Positions 52,228 through 60,170 of a stretch of DNA of 64,000 nucleotides are shown here, in pieces (positions within the stretch are counted from its first letter, which is position 1; the number at the start of each line of letters is the position of its first letter). The stretch spans positions 80,072 to 144,071 of the forward strand of contig CACIKD010000002.1 of the NCBI GenBank assembly GCA_902587145.1. Direction: 5' to 3'. The stretch is from an uncultured Pelagibacteraceae bacterium. GTDB lineage: Bacteria; Pseudomonadota; Alphaproteobacteria; Pelagibacterales; Pelagibacteraceae. The notes beneath the pieces are model-generated. The model worked only from the letters and a program-made list of their open reading frames with translations. It searched no databases and was not told where the DNA came from. The position numbers and the translations under genes are program-made.

Positions 52228-52679
52228 ATAGTGTTCCCTTGATCAAATGGTTGTGAAACAGCAGAAGTAAACCAGCAATCGCTGCAATCTTTATCGCTGC
52301 CTTTTTGTACATGCCACTCATAAAAAAATAATTTCTTATCATCGTCTAATACTTCAACACCATAAATAAAAGTATTAGGGCTATTACTAATTAAATTTAT
52401 TTTATGTGACGAATGGTTTAAAAGGAATTTATACTGCTGGCCAAGTAACATACCCTCAAATCTTTTGTATGGGCCGGTAAATTTTTTATTATCCGGGTGA
52501 GCAAAAAGCCAAGTTTGTTTTATTCCATCATTTAGCTTGTTGTTTTTTTTTAATGCTTCTAGTTGAATTTTTACTACATCGAAAGCAGATAAATCTTTCG
52601 ATGGTTTAATCATTTCTGCATTTAAAGTGTTAAATGTAAGTATAAATACTAAAGTTATAAATATTTTTTTCAATTCCAT
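52224..52679 (-). CDS. DUF4864-type secreted protein
   Basis: 151 residues: signal peptide MELKKIFITLVFILTFNTLNA, then an NTF2-like mature domain (AFDVVKIQLEALKKNNKLND, IKQTWLFAHPDNKKFTGPY, QYKFLLNHSSH) as in DUF4864 proteins. Two cysteines near the end (KDCSDCW) could form a disulfide. Function unknown. Its start overlaps msrA by 10 bases. Confidence 0.7.
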   Translation of the reverse strand: MELKKIFITLVFILTFNTLNAEMIKPSKDLSAFDVVKIQLEALKKNNKLNDGIKQTWLFAHPDNKKFTGPYKRFEGMLLGQQYKFLLNHSSHKINLISNSPNTFIYGVEVLDDDKKLFFYEWHVQKGSDKDCSDCWFTSAVSQPFDQGNTI

Positions 52680-53242
52680 ATCTTTTTTAATGTTTCTTCT
52701 CTTTTACAAGCGTTTTTGTACATTAGATAACTAATAAAATTTTTTTCATAATAATCTTGGTGATAATTTTCAGCAGGGTAAAAAATGTCAAATTCCCAAA
52801 CTAAAGTAACGATTTTTTTATCAAATTTTTTCTCTATTTCTTTAAATGATTGATCAATAAGTTCTTTTTGACTATTATTTTCAAAAAAAATTACAGATCT
52901 ATAACTTTTGCCTTTATCACAAAATTGACCTGAAGCATCGAAGGGGTCAATATTTTTCCAATAAACATTTAATAAATCTTTATAGCTCACCACTGAAGGG
53001 TTATATGTAACTTCTATTACTTCTACGTGACCAGTATCTTTGTAAATAACATCCTCATATTTTGGATTTTTTAAATGCCCTCCCGAGTATCCAGAAATTG
53101 ATGATAAAACTCCATCTACTTGATCGTAAGACTCTTCCATACACCAAAAGCAACCTCCTGCAAAATATGCTTTTTTAGTTTCTATTGCGAATACGCTTAG
53201 GTTTATAAAATAAATAAATAAGATTAGAGTAATTTTTTTCAT
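52670..53242 (-). CDS. msrA: peptide-methionine (S)-S-oxide reductase, exported
   Basis: 190 residues: an N-terminal signal peptide (MKKITLILFIYFINLSVFA) then MsrA with the catalytic GGCFWCMEES at about 30-39, SGYSGG, and PAENYHQDYYEKN. It reduces methionine sulfoxide in periplasmic proteins, so acts against oxidants. Its place in the photolyase cluster fits a light or oxidative stress role. No fused MsrB domain. Confidence 0.9.
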   Translation of the reverse strand: MKKITLILFIYFINLSVFAIETKKAYFAGGCFWCMEESYDQVDGVLSSISGYSGGHLKNPKYEDVIYKDTGHVEVIEVTYNPSVVSYKDLLNVYWKNIDPFDASGQFCDKGKSYRSVIFFENNSQKELIDQSFKEIEKKFDKKIVTLVWEFDIFYPAENYHQDYYEKNFISYLMYKNACKREETLKKIWN

Positions 53243-53266
53243 TGAAAAGATGATATATTAATTATT

Positions 53267-53431
53267 ATGAAAAACGATGATCATATTGTCATAGATGAAA
53301 ATAGTGATTTGAATAATATTATCTGTGAAGAATGTAAAAAAGAAGATGAAAGTGTCAAACAAAATTTAATTATGCATGGTTTTAAATTTTGTAATAGTTG
53401 CAAACTATCAAAAACAATTTTTCCGATCTAA
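53267..53431 (+). CDS. zinc-ribbon-like 54-residue protein
   Basis: 54 codons with two CxxC pairs (IICEECKKE and KFCNSCKLS), 19 residues apart, the usual spacing of a zinc ribbon; the N-terminal 15 residues are acidic (MKNDDHIVIDENSDL). Diverges from msrA and its stop overlaps the convergent YIP1 gene by 4 bases. No family recognised. Confidence 0.6.
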   Translation: MKNDDHIVIDENSDLNNIICEECKKEDESVKQNLIMHGFKFCNSCKLSKTIFPI

Positions 53432-53949
53432 AAATTTCTAAATAAAATTAAAATTGTAAATAATAAAATCGCTTGAAATAACCAGGCTACAATTACAACA
53501 CCTAAGGCTCTCCATAAAGATTTATAGTCTAAAGCAGCTCTTACCCCAACTACCATACAAGCTAACATCCAAAAAGCTGATCCAATAAAAGTTACTGCCA
53601 TAAGATCTGGTGTTACACCAAATACTCTTAATAAACCTGGAGCACTAGAAAAACCTATAGTTCTTAATAACTCACCATGATTACTCTTAGTATTTTTTTC
53701 AGGAAATAATTTTACTCCAACAAAATAAATAATATACGCCCATACGTACCAACTGATTAGAGAAAAAATTGGAGCTAATAGAAAATTAGATGCTCCTAGT
53801 TGTAAAGCTCCCACACCTGCAGCCATGCTCGAAAGTACAACGACTAAGCCAGCTTGGATCGTTGCTGACTTATCTCGCTCTACCTCTTCATAAAGCTCAA
53901 CATCAATTTTGATGGCTCTAAATATTCTATTAAATAAATTGTTAAACAT
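53428..53949 (-). CDS. YIP1-family membrane protein
   Basis: 173 residues with five hydrophobic segments and the soluble start NRIFRAIKIDVELYEEVERD. The middle FSSAPGLLRVFGVTPDL is the Yip1 family motif. Function in bacteria is unknown. Followed upstream after 7 bases by the hisN gene on the same strand. Confidence 0.75.
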   Translation of the reverse strand: MFNNLFNRIFRAIKIDVELYEEVERDKSATIQAGLVVVLSSMAAGVGALQLGASNFLLAPIFSLISWYVWAYIIYFVGVKLFPEKNTKSNHGELLRTIGFSSAPGLLRVFGVTPDLMAVTFIGSAFWMLACMVVGVRAALDYKSLWRALGVVIVAWLFQAILLFTILILFRNF

Positions 53950-53956
53950 TTAAATA

Positions 53957-54739
53957 TTAACTCTTTAATAGCTTTAATAATTTATAATGCAATTTTTTAT
54001 TTGAAGTTGCCAAGATATTTCCAGCTTTTTCAGCATTTTTATTATTCCATGTGGTAATAAAACCACCAGCATTTTTCACAATTGGAATAATTGCGGCAAC
54101 ATCATATACTTTTAGATTAGATTCTATTACTGCATCTAATTTACCCTCTGCAAGTAAACAATAACCAAATGCATCAAGTGTAATCCTGCTTATATTCTTA
54201 TTCAATTTATCTATTTTTTTTAAGATTTTTAAATTTATATTTTGATTATGAAAATTGCATAGAATTTTCGTTTTTTTTAAATTAATTACCGAATTTGTTT
54301 TCAACTTCTTTTTTTTATTTTTATCTAAAATGAATGAAGCGTTATTATAACTTATATAGGTTTTTTTTAATTCTGGAAAATTAGCCATTCCTATTATTGA
54401 TTTCTTTTTGTAAATCATACCAACTAAATTAGACCAAGTAGGAAGACCTGCAACAAATGCCTTGGTGCCATCTATTGGGTCAATAATCCAGTAGTTTTTG
54501 TTTTTGGTTTTTTTCTCTTTAAATTCTTCTCCAATAATCCCGTCATCGGGAAATGATTTTACAATATAAGCTCTTATCATCTTTTCAAAACTTTTATCGA
54601 AATTAGTTACTGGATTGAATATTTTTTTTCTTTTTGATTTATTGATTATAATTAATTTTTTTTTGGAATTTGATTTATAAAACTTATTAAGTTTAGAGGA
54701 TAAATTATATAAAAATTTAATAGCTTTATTCTGGTCCAT
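53957..54739 (-). CDS. hisN: inositol monophosphatase family, histidinol-phosphatase (HisN)-like
   Basis: 260 residues. Metal motifs: NPVTNFDKSFEKMI, GIIGEEF, WIIDPIDGTKAFVAGLPTWS and a C-terminal YDVAAIIPIVKNAGGFITTW. The AFVAGLPTW stretch is characteristic of histidinol-phosphatase members rather than inositol monophosphatase. This would supply step 8 of histidine synthesis, unlinked to hisI (46.8 kb). Very Lys-rich in the first 60 residues. Confidence 0.72.
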   Translation of the reverse strand: MDQNKAIKFLYNLSSKLNKFYKSNSKKKLIIINKSKRKKIFNPVTNFDKSFEKMIRAYIVKSFPDDGIIGEEFKEKKTKNKNYWIIDPIDGTKAFVAGLPTWSNLVGMIYKKKSIIGMANFPELKKTYISYNNASFILDKNKKKKLKTNSVINLKKTKILCNFHNQNINLKILKKIDKLNKNISRITLDAFGYCLLAEGKLDAVIESNLKVYDVAAIIPIVKNAGGFITTWNNKNAEKAGNILATSNKKLHYKLLKLLKS

Positions 54740-54773
54740 ATAAGTATATAACTTAATTAAAAAGTTTTTAAAT

Positions 54774-55244
54774 ATGAAAATAAACGAAAAGTTAATCCCA
54801 ATAATTTTAGGCTTATCAGCGGCACTTATAATAGGAGTGTTGGCTTTTTTGAGTTTTGAGACTCCTTATGGATATTGGTTAGTATTTTCCTTTGGCGCCA
54901 CAACTTTTAGTGTTTTAGTATTTTATCAAGCTGATATGGCTCAACCCAAAAATGTTTTTTTTGGTCATCTTGTATCAATAACAGTAGGTATCTTATTTAA
55001 TGAAATTTTTGGAATGTCATTTATTACTTTGGGATTAGCAGTTGGATTTGCTTTAGCCTTGATGATGTATTTTAAAGTGGAGCATCCTCCAGCGGCCGCA
55101 AATCCTTTGATAGCCCTTATATCGGATGTATCATTTGAATTTATCTTCTTGCCAGTGGCAGCTGGAGCAATAATTATAATTATTTTGTCAATTTTAATAA
55201 ACAAATATTTATTAAAAAGAAATTATCCTACAAAATTTTTCTAA
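54774..55244 (+). CDS. HPP-family membrane protein
   Basis: 156 residues with four to five helices. The defining HPP motif is VEHPPAAANPLIALIS near residue 102. Proteins of this family are linked to nitrite transport in chloroplasts and cyanobacteria; the substrate is unknown here. Converges with tspO with a 4-base overlap. Confidence 0.8.
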   Translation: MKINEKLIPIILGLSAALIIGVLAFLSFETPYGYWLVFSFGATTFSVLVFYQADMAQPKNVFFGHLVSITVGILFNEIFGMSFITLGLAVGFALALMMYFKVEHPPAAANPLIALISDVSFEFIFLPVAAGAIIIIILSILINKYLLKRNYPTKFF

Positions 55245-55702
55245 TTATAAATAAAAATATAGCTATTTAAAATTAATGCGTATGAGCTCCATAAAAAATA
55301 AGGGATCATTAAATAATAGCTGATCTTGTCTATTTTAAAGTATTCTTTCAAAAGAAATGTGATGAACGCTAATATAATAATTAAATTTATTAATGCTAAA
55401 CCTATTTGGTGAAATCCAAAAAAGGCAATGCTCCATGTACTATTAAAAAAAAGATGAATAAAATAAATCTTAAGAATATATTTATTTTTTGTATTAAACC
55501 AAATTTTCCATATTGCTACTGACATCAAAATATATAACGTTGTCCAAACAGGTCCGAAAACCCATGCTGGAGGATTAAAAGGTGCTAGCGTTAATTGTGA
55601 GTACCAAGGTTCTTTAAAAGCTGAAGTAGTAAAACCGCCAATTGCAGAGGCTAAAAAAGTAATGGTTAATATTATAAATAATGATAAATATTTATTATTC
55701 AT
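55241..55702 (-). CDS. tspO: TspO/MBR tryptophan-rich sensory protein
   Basis: 153 residues from the ATG at 55702. Five helices with PWYSQLTLAPFNPPAWVFGPVW, the TspO signature rich in Trp and Pro. In alphaproteobacteria TspO binds porphyrins and controls photopigment and oxygen response genes. The extended frame would overlap the divergent SDR, so the short start is chosen. Fits the light-response cluster. Confidence 0.82.
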   Translation of the reverse strand: MNNKYLSLFIILTITFLASAIGGFTTSAFKEPWYSQLTLAPFNPPAWVFGPVWTTLYILMSVAIWKIWFNTKNKYILKIYFIHLFFNSTWSIAFFGFHQIGLALINLIIILAFITFLLKEYFKIDKISYYLMIPYFLWSSYALILNSYIFIYN

Positions 55703-55722
55703 TATTAAAATATAAACTTTAT

Positions 55723-56475
55723 ATGTCAGAAAAACAGAAAAAAATTTGGATAACTGGTGCAAGTAGCGGGATAGGAAAATCAGTTGCTGAAAAGTTTGCT
55801 AATGAGGGTTGGAAAGTTGCAGTGTCAGCTAGAAGAAAAGAACTTCTTGATGAATTAGCTAAAAATCCTAATATAGTATCTTTTCCTCTCGATGTTACTA
55901 ATCGAAATCAAATTAATGAAGTTTTTCAAAATATTTTAGATAATTTTGGCGACTTAGATATATGTTTATTTTCTAGTGGTACATATGAGCCAAAAGACGA
56001 ACAAAGTATCGATCCTGACAAAATAAAGAATGTAATAAATGTAAATTTTTTAGGTGTAATCGATTGTGTAAAATCTGTTGAGAAATATTTTAAAGATAAA
56101 AAATCTGGACATATTTCAATAGTTTCATCTATTGCGGGTTATAGAGGGTTACCTAACTCAAGTGGATATGGACCATCTAAAGCTGCCCTAACTAATTTTA
56201 GTGAGAGCATTTACTTTGATTTTAAAAAATTTGGAGTGAGAGTTTCAGTTGTATCACCTGGTTTTATAAAAACCCCATTGACTGATAAAAATGAATTTCC
56301 GATGCCATTTTTAAAAACTCCCGAATATGCAGCAGAGAAAATTTTTAATGGCTTAGTAAAAAGTATTGCTTTTGAAATTCATTTTCCAAAAGGATTAACC
56401 TTGACTTTGAAATTTTTAAGGATTTTGCCTTATAGGCTATATTTATTTTTAGTAGATAAATTAGTAAAACGCTAA
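55723..56475 (+). CDS. SDR-family oxidoreductase
   Basis: 250 residues from the ATG at 55723. Cofactor motif ITGASSGIGKSVAEKF near residue 9, NVNFLGV, catalytic SSIAGYRG and GYGPSKAAL (Tyr-Lys), then SVVSPGFIKTPL. A complete classical SDR. Homologous SDRs stand beside photolyase, DUF3833 and cfa genes in ChrR/LitR-type clusters. Its stop overlaps the convergent DUF3833 gene. Confidence 0.8.
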   Translation: MSEKQKKIWITGASSGIGKSVAEKFANEGWKVAVSARRKELLDELAKNPNIVSFPLDVTNRNQINEVFQNILDNFGDLDICLFSSGTYEPKDEQSIDPDKIKNVINVNFLGVIDCVKSVEKYFKDKKSGHISIVSSIAGYRGLPNSSGYGPSKAALTNFSESIYFDFKKFGVRVSVVSPGFIKTPLTDKNEFPMPFLKTPEYAAEKIFNGLVKSIAFEIHFPKGLTLTLKFLRILPYRLYLFLVDKLVKR

Positions 56476-56996
56476 TCTTTTACAAACATTACAGTTAACT
56501 CTGCAACTTTAATTCCAAACTTAGTCATCGTTGCTCTGTTTATTGCTATACGCTCATCTTGCATAAAAATCCAATCATCAAAAGTAATTTTAATATTTTT
56601 ACCTTTTACTGGTACAAGTAAAACATATTCGAATTTAAAGGCAGGGCCATATGAATAGCCTTTTGCAGTTCCAACTACGTCTGAAGCAGTTCCCTCATAA
56701 TTATGTTCATCTATTTTGTTAATTTTCCATTGTCGGGTTTGTCTTTCTCCGTCTTTCCAATTAAATACTTCATCCAAAATTAATTTCGAACCATCCCACT
56801 TTCCGTTTAAATCTGCTTTGAATTGTCTTGTAACCTTTCCAGATCTGTTTTGTAATACTCCCCAGGCTTTAACATTGCCTGATAAATAATTTTCTATGAC
56901 TAATCTTGGTTTTTGATCTTTAAAATCAGTTGGTTTCATTTTATTTGCACATCCTGTTATTAGTATTAGTAAAAAAAGTCCTATAAATTTTTTCAT
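56472..56996 (-). CDS. DUF3833 lipoprotein
   Basis: 174 residues with a lipobox (LLILITGCANK, Cys16) so an outer or inner membrane lipoprotein. The mature part is beta-rich: AWGVLQNRSGKVTRQFKADL, GTASDVVGTAKGYSYGPAF, both typical of DUF3833. Function unknown, but genes of this family consistently follow the cfa/DUF1365/flavin oxidase set. Overlaps cfa by 4 bases. Confidence 0.85.
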   Translation of the reverse strand: MKKFIGLFLLILITGCANKMKPTDFKDQKPRLVIENYLSGNVKAWGVLQNRSGKVTRQFKADLNGKWDGSKLILDEVFNWKDGERQTRQWKINKIDEHNYEGTASDVVGTAKGYSYGPAFKFEYVLLVPVKGKNIKITFDDWIFMQDERIAINRATMTKFGIKVAELTVMFVKD

Positions 56997-58183
56997 GAGG
57001 AATATTTATTCGACATAGAGAATTGAATCAAGTTAATGTTTCTAGACTTAAAGCCACCCTCGCAATAAGATAGATAAAATTCCCACATACGTCTAAAATA
57101 ATCGTCAAAACCGAGTGGGCTTATTTTATCCCAGACACCTAAAAAATTTTTTCTCCAAGTAGATAAAGTTCTGGCATAATCATCGGAATAAGTATTTATT
57201 TTCTCCAGTTTGAGACTATTTTTTTTTATAAGTTTTTCCATAAAATTTATTGAGGGTAAAAAACCGCCAGGAAAAATATATTTTTGAATGAAATCTTCAT
57301 TCGCTCGATACCTTTCAAATAATTCATCTTTTATAACAATACCTTGAATTGCAGCAGTACCATTATTGTTTAAAACTTTTTTTATAGTTTGAAAATATTT
57401 ATCCATATAGTTTTCACCTACAGCCTCAATCATTTCTATTGAGGCTACATGATCATATTTATCCTTTAAGTCTCTATAATCCAAAAATTTAACGTTAACT
57501 TTATTATTCAGGCCTGACTTAAATATTCTCTTTTTTGTAAAATCATATTGGTTTTTTGAAATCGTTATACAATCAATACTTACATCATATTTCTTTGCTA
57601 AAAATTCAGCAAATCCACCCCAGCCACAGCCAATTTCTAATATCTTATTTCCTTCTTTAATATTGAGTAAATTAATAAGTTCTTGAAATTTATTTTTTTG
57701 TGCTTTTTCTAGATCATCTTTTTCGTCTTTATAAACCGCACTTGAGTAAGTAAGAGTTTTATCTAACCATAATGAAAAAAAATCGTTACCTAAGTCATAA
57801 TGCTTTGAAATATGTTTTTTACTTTTAGATTTAGTATTTGACGCAAATATTTTTTTTAAAAAATTCTTTATTTTTTGTAATTTTAAACTCCCTGAAAAAG
57901 AATAAATAGTATTAATATTTCTTGCAGTAAGTTCGATTAAATTCGTTAAATTTGAGGTGTAAAAATCTCTTTTTATATGTGCTTCGCCTAATGCAGAGCT
58001 TCCACCTAGTATAACGTTTAAGAAAAAACTTGGATTATTAATTTTGATATCTGTAGATAGTTTACTTTCTAAATCCCCAAAATGAAAAACTTTCCCATCA
58101 TAATTAATTAATTTTAAATTTCCTTGTGAAATATCTTTAAGTTTATTTAAAACAAATTTTTCAGAAATTTTAGTCAAACTCAT
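56993..58183 (-). CDS. cfa: cyclopropane-fatty-acyl-phospholipid synthase-like SAM methyltransferase
   Basis: 396 residues. The N-terminal region (about 1-100) is the lipid-binding part; the methyltransferase core has HYDLGNDFFSLWLDKTLTYSS, ILEIGCGWGGFAEFLA, and YPGGFLPS-like FPGGFLPS. It modifies double bonds of phospholipid acyl chains, by cyclopropanation or methylation. The surrounding genes favour a methyl-branched or furan-type lipid, which is inference. Overlaps DUF1365 by one base. Confidence 0.82.
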   Translation of the reverse strand: MSLTKISEKFVLNKLKDISQGNLKLINYDGKVFHFGDLESKLSTDIKINNPSFFLNVILGGSSALGEAHIKRDFYTSNLTNLIELTARNINTIYSFSGSLKLQKIKNFLKKIFASNTKSKSKKHISKHYDLGNDFFSLWLDKTLTYSSAVYKDEKDDLEKAQKNKFQELINLLNIKEGNKILEIGCGWGGFAEFLAKKYDVSIDCITISKNQYDFTKKRIFKSGLNNKVNVKFLDYRDLKDKYDHVASIEMIEAVGENYMDKYFQTIKKVLNNNGTAAIQGIVIKDELFERYRANEDFIQKYIFPGGFLPSINFMEKLIKKNSLKLEKINTYSDDYARTLSTWRKNFLGVWDKISPLGFDDYFRRMWEFYLSYCEGGFKSRNINLIQFSMSNKYSS

Positions 58184-58941
58184 TAATTTTCCTCAAAACT
58201 TAAATTATTTTTTAATTTAATTTCTCTTTTTCTATATATTGCTCCTTTTTTCCATAATAGTAATGCTTCATAATGTATCGAACTAATAATTTTTATCGTC
58301 ATTAATGGGTACTTTAAAAAATTAATTGCAAGCTGTTTAAAACTAAATTCTTTTCTATCTCCCGTTTGAGTTGCAGTTAAAATTGTTCCATCGGCATCTG
58401 TTTGTTTTATAAAAACTGATAACTTATCGTTTGGATTTAATAATTTAAAGTTGTAAAAAGTTTTCATATCCATAAATGGAGATACATAAAACTTTTTTCT
58501 ACATTTTTGAATTATTTTCTCATTGTTTTTAATTTTAAAAATATACGTGTGCTGTTCATTGAAAGTATTTTTTACCTCATAAAAAATTGCTACTAATTTA
58601 TCTTTTTCATAGCAATAAAAAATGCTCAAAGGATTAAAAACGTACCCGAGTATTCTAGGATAACAAAGCACTTTAATATTTGTTATATTTTCTTTTATTT
58701 GGAATTTTTTTAGATTTGAAATTACCCAATCCTTTAAATTACCTCCATCTCGATCTCCATGATCTTTGTCATAAAAACTAAAAATATTAAATTTGTTATA
58801 CGAAAAAATACCTATTGATTTGTCCAATAGATTAATCTCATCTAAATCAATTAAAAGTGAAAAAGTTTTATATTTTAGAAAATGCCTAACAGGCTTAAAT
58901 CTTGTATGAGTAACTTCACCATTATATATACAAGAGTTCAT
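58183..58941 (-). CDS. DUF1365 family protein
   Basis: 252 residues of DUF1365: CIYNGEVTHTRFKPVRHFL at the start, YPRILGYVFNPLSIFYCY near 115 and KNTFNEQHTY just after. Family of unknown function, coupled in many proteobacteria with the flavin oxidase upstream and the cfa gene downstream. Both ends share one base with neighbours (TAATG-like coupling). Confidence 0.88.
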   Translation of the reverse strand: MNSCIYNGEVTHTRFKPVRHFLKYKTFSLLIDLDEINLLDKSIGIFSYNKFNIFSFYDKDHGDRDGGNLKDWVISNLKKFQIKENITNIKVLCYPRILGYVFNPLSIFYCYEKDKLVAIFYEVKNTFNEQHTYIFKIKNNEKIIQKCRKKFYVSPFMDMKTFYNFKLLNPNDKLSVFIKQTDADGTILTATQTGDRKEFSFKQLAINFLKYPLMTIKIISSIHYEALLLWKKGAIYRKREIKLKNNLSFEEN

Positions 58942-60167
58942 TAAATTTTAAATTTATTTATTAATTCAATTGATGATTTTAATCCATCTTCATGGAAACC
59001 GTAACCGAAATAACTACCACAAAACCAGGTCCTTTTTTTACCCTGAATCATATGTAAATCTTTTTGAAGTAGCGTATTCTCAGTATTTAAGTATGGATGA
59101 GTAAAATTTATTTTTTTAATAATTAGATTATCTTGAACATTATGAATAGGATTTAAAGTTAAAAAATAGTTTTTTGGTGTTTTTAAATTTTGAAGTTTGT
59201 TTAACCAATAAGTTATACATGTTCTTTTCCCATCTGAGATAGAGTTCCAGCTAGACCAGGCTCTTTTTTTTTGAGGCATTAAAGTTTCATCAGTATGTAA
59301 AATAGCTTCGTTTTTAACATACTTAAATTTTCCTAAAATATTTTTTTCCTGTGTAGTCGGTTTTTCTAACATGTCTAAGCTTTCATCAGCATGTGAAGCT
59401 AGAACTACTTGATCATAATCTATATACTCATTACCAATCATAATTCGAATATTATCATCACTTCTAATTATTTTGCTCACTTTATAATTTTTAAATATTT
59501 CGCCGCTTATTTTATCAATTACTTTTTTAACATAAGATCTGCTTCTATTTGAAACCGTATACCACTGTGGTCTATTTTTTAATTTAAATAAACCGTGGTT
59601 AATAAAAAAATTTAAAAAAAATTTTATTGGCATTTTTTTTGCTTTATCAAAAGGCATCGACCAGATAGCTGCAACCATAGGTATTATGTGATAATCTATA
59701 AAATATTCTGAAAGTTTTTTTTTATTTAAAAAATCCCCTAAAGTTTGCTCTGTTATTTTATTTTTAAGTATATTTGGTGCAGTTTTGTAAAAGGATATTA
59801 TCTCTTTTATCATTATTAAAAATTTAAAATTTAATAAATTAATTCTATTTGCAAAAATTCCACTGAGACCACTTCCACTATATTCTATGTTAGTATTTTT
59901 TATTGAAACAGAGAAAGACATATCACTTTTTTCATACGGAACATTTAGATCTTTAAAAAATTTAATTAAATTTGGGTAAGTTACTTCATTAAAAACAATA
60001 AAACCTAAATCAACTGGAACAATTTTGTCATTCTCTTTGATATCATAGGTAAAAGAGTGTCCGCCAAAGTGATCAGCTTTTTCATATAAATCAACTTTAA
60101 ATTTTTTTGACAAAAAGTATGCAGAAGATAGTCCGGATATCCCAGAGCCAATTACTGCTATTTTCAT
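58941..60167 (-). CDS. flavin-containing amine oxidoreductase family protein
   Basis: 408 residues with the FAD motif VIGSGISGLSSAYFLSKKF at the N-terminus, FGGHSFTYD, VDLGFIVFN, and a C-terminal CGSYFGYGFHEDGLKSS. Related to proteins annotated as NAD/FAD-binding amine oxidases in the ChrR-sigmaE and LitR clusters, where homologs take part in unusual fatty acid formation. First of a four-gene set with DUF1365, cfa, DUF3833; three bases before the gcvP stop region. Confidence 0.82.
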   Translation of the reverse strand: MKIAVIGSGISGLSSAYFLSKKFKVDLYEKADHFGGHSFTYDIKENDKIVPVDLGFIVFNEVTYPNLIKFFKDLNVPYEKSDMSFSVSIKNTNIEYSGSGLSGIFANRINLLNFKFLIMIKEIISFYKTAPNILKNKITEQTLGDFLNKKKLSEYFIDYHIIPMVAAIWSMPFDKAKKMPIKFFLNFFINHGLFKLKNRPQWYTVSNRSRSYVKKVIDKISGEIFKNYKVSKIIRSDDNIRIMIGNEYIDYDQVVLASHADESLDMLEKPTTQEKNILGKFKYVKNEAILHTDETLMPQKKRAWSSWNSISDGKRTCITYWLNKLQNLKTPKNYFLTLNPIHNVQDNLIIKKINFTHPYLNTENTLLQKDLHMIQGKKRTWFCGSYFGYGFHEDGLKSSIELINKFKI

Positions 60168-60170
60168 TTA

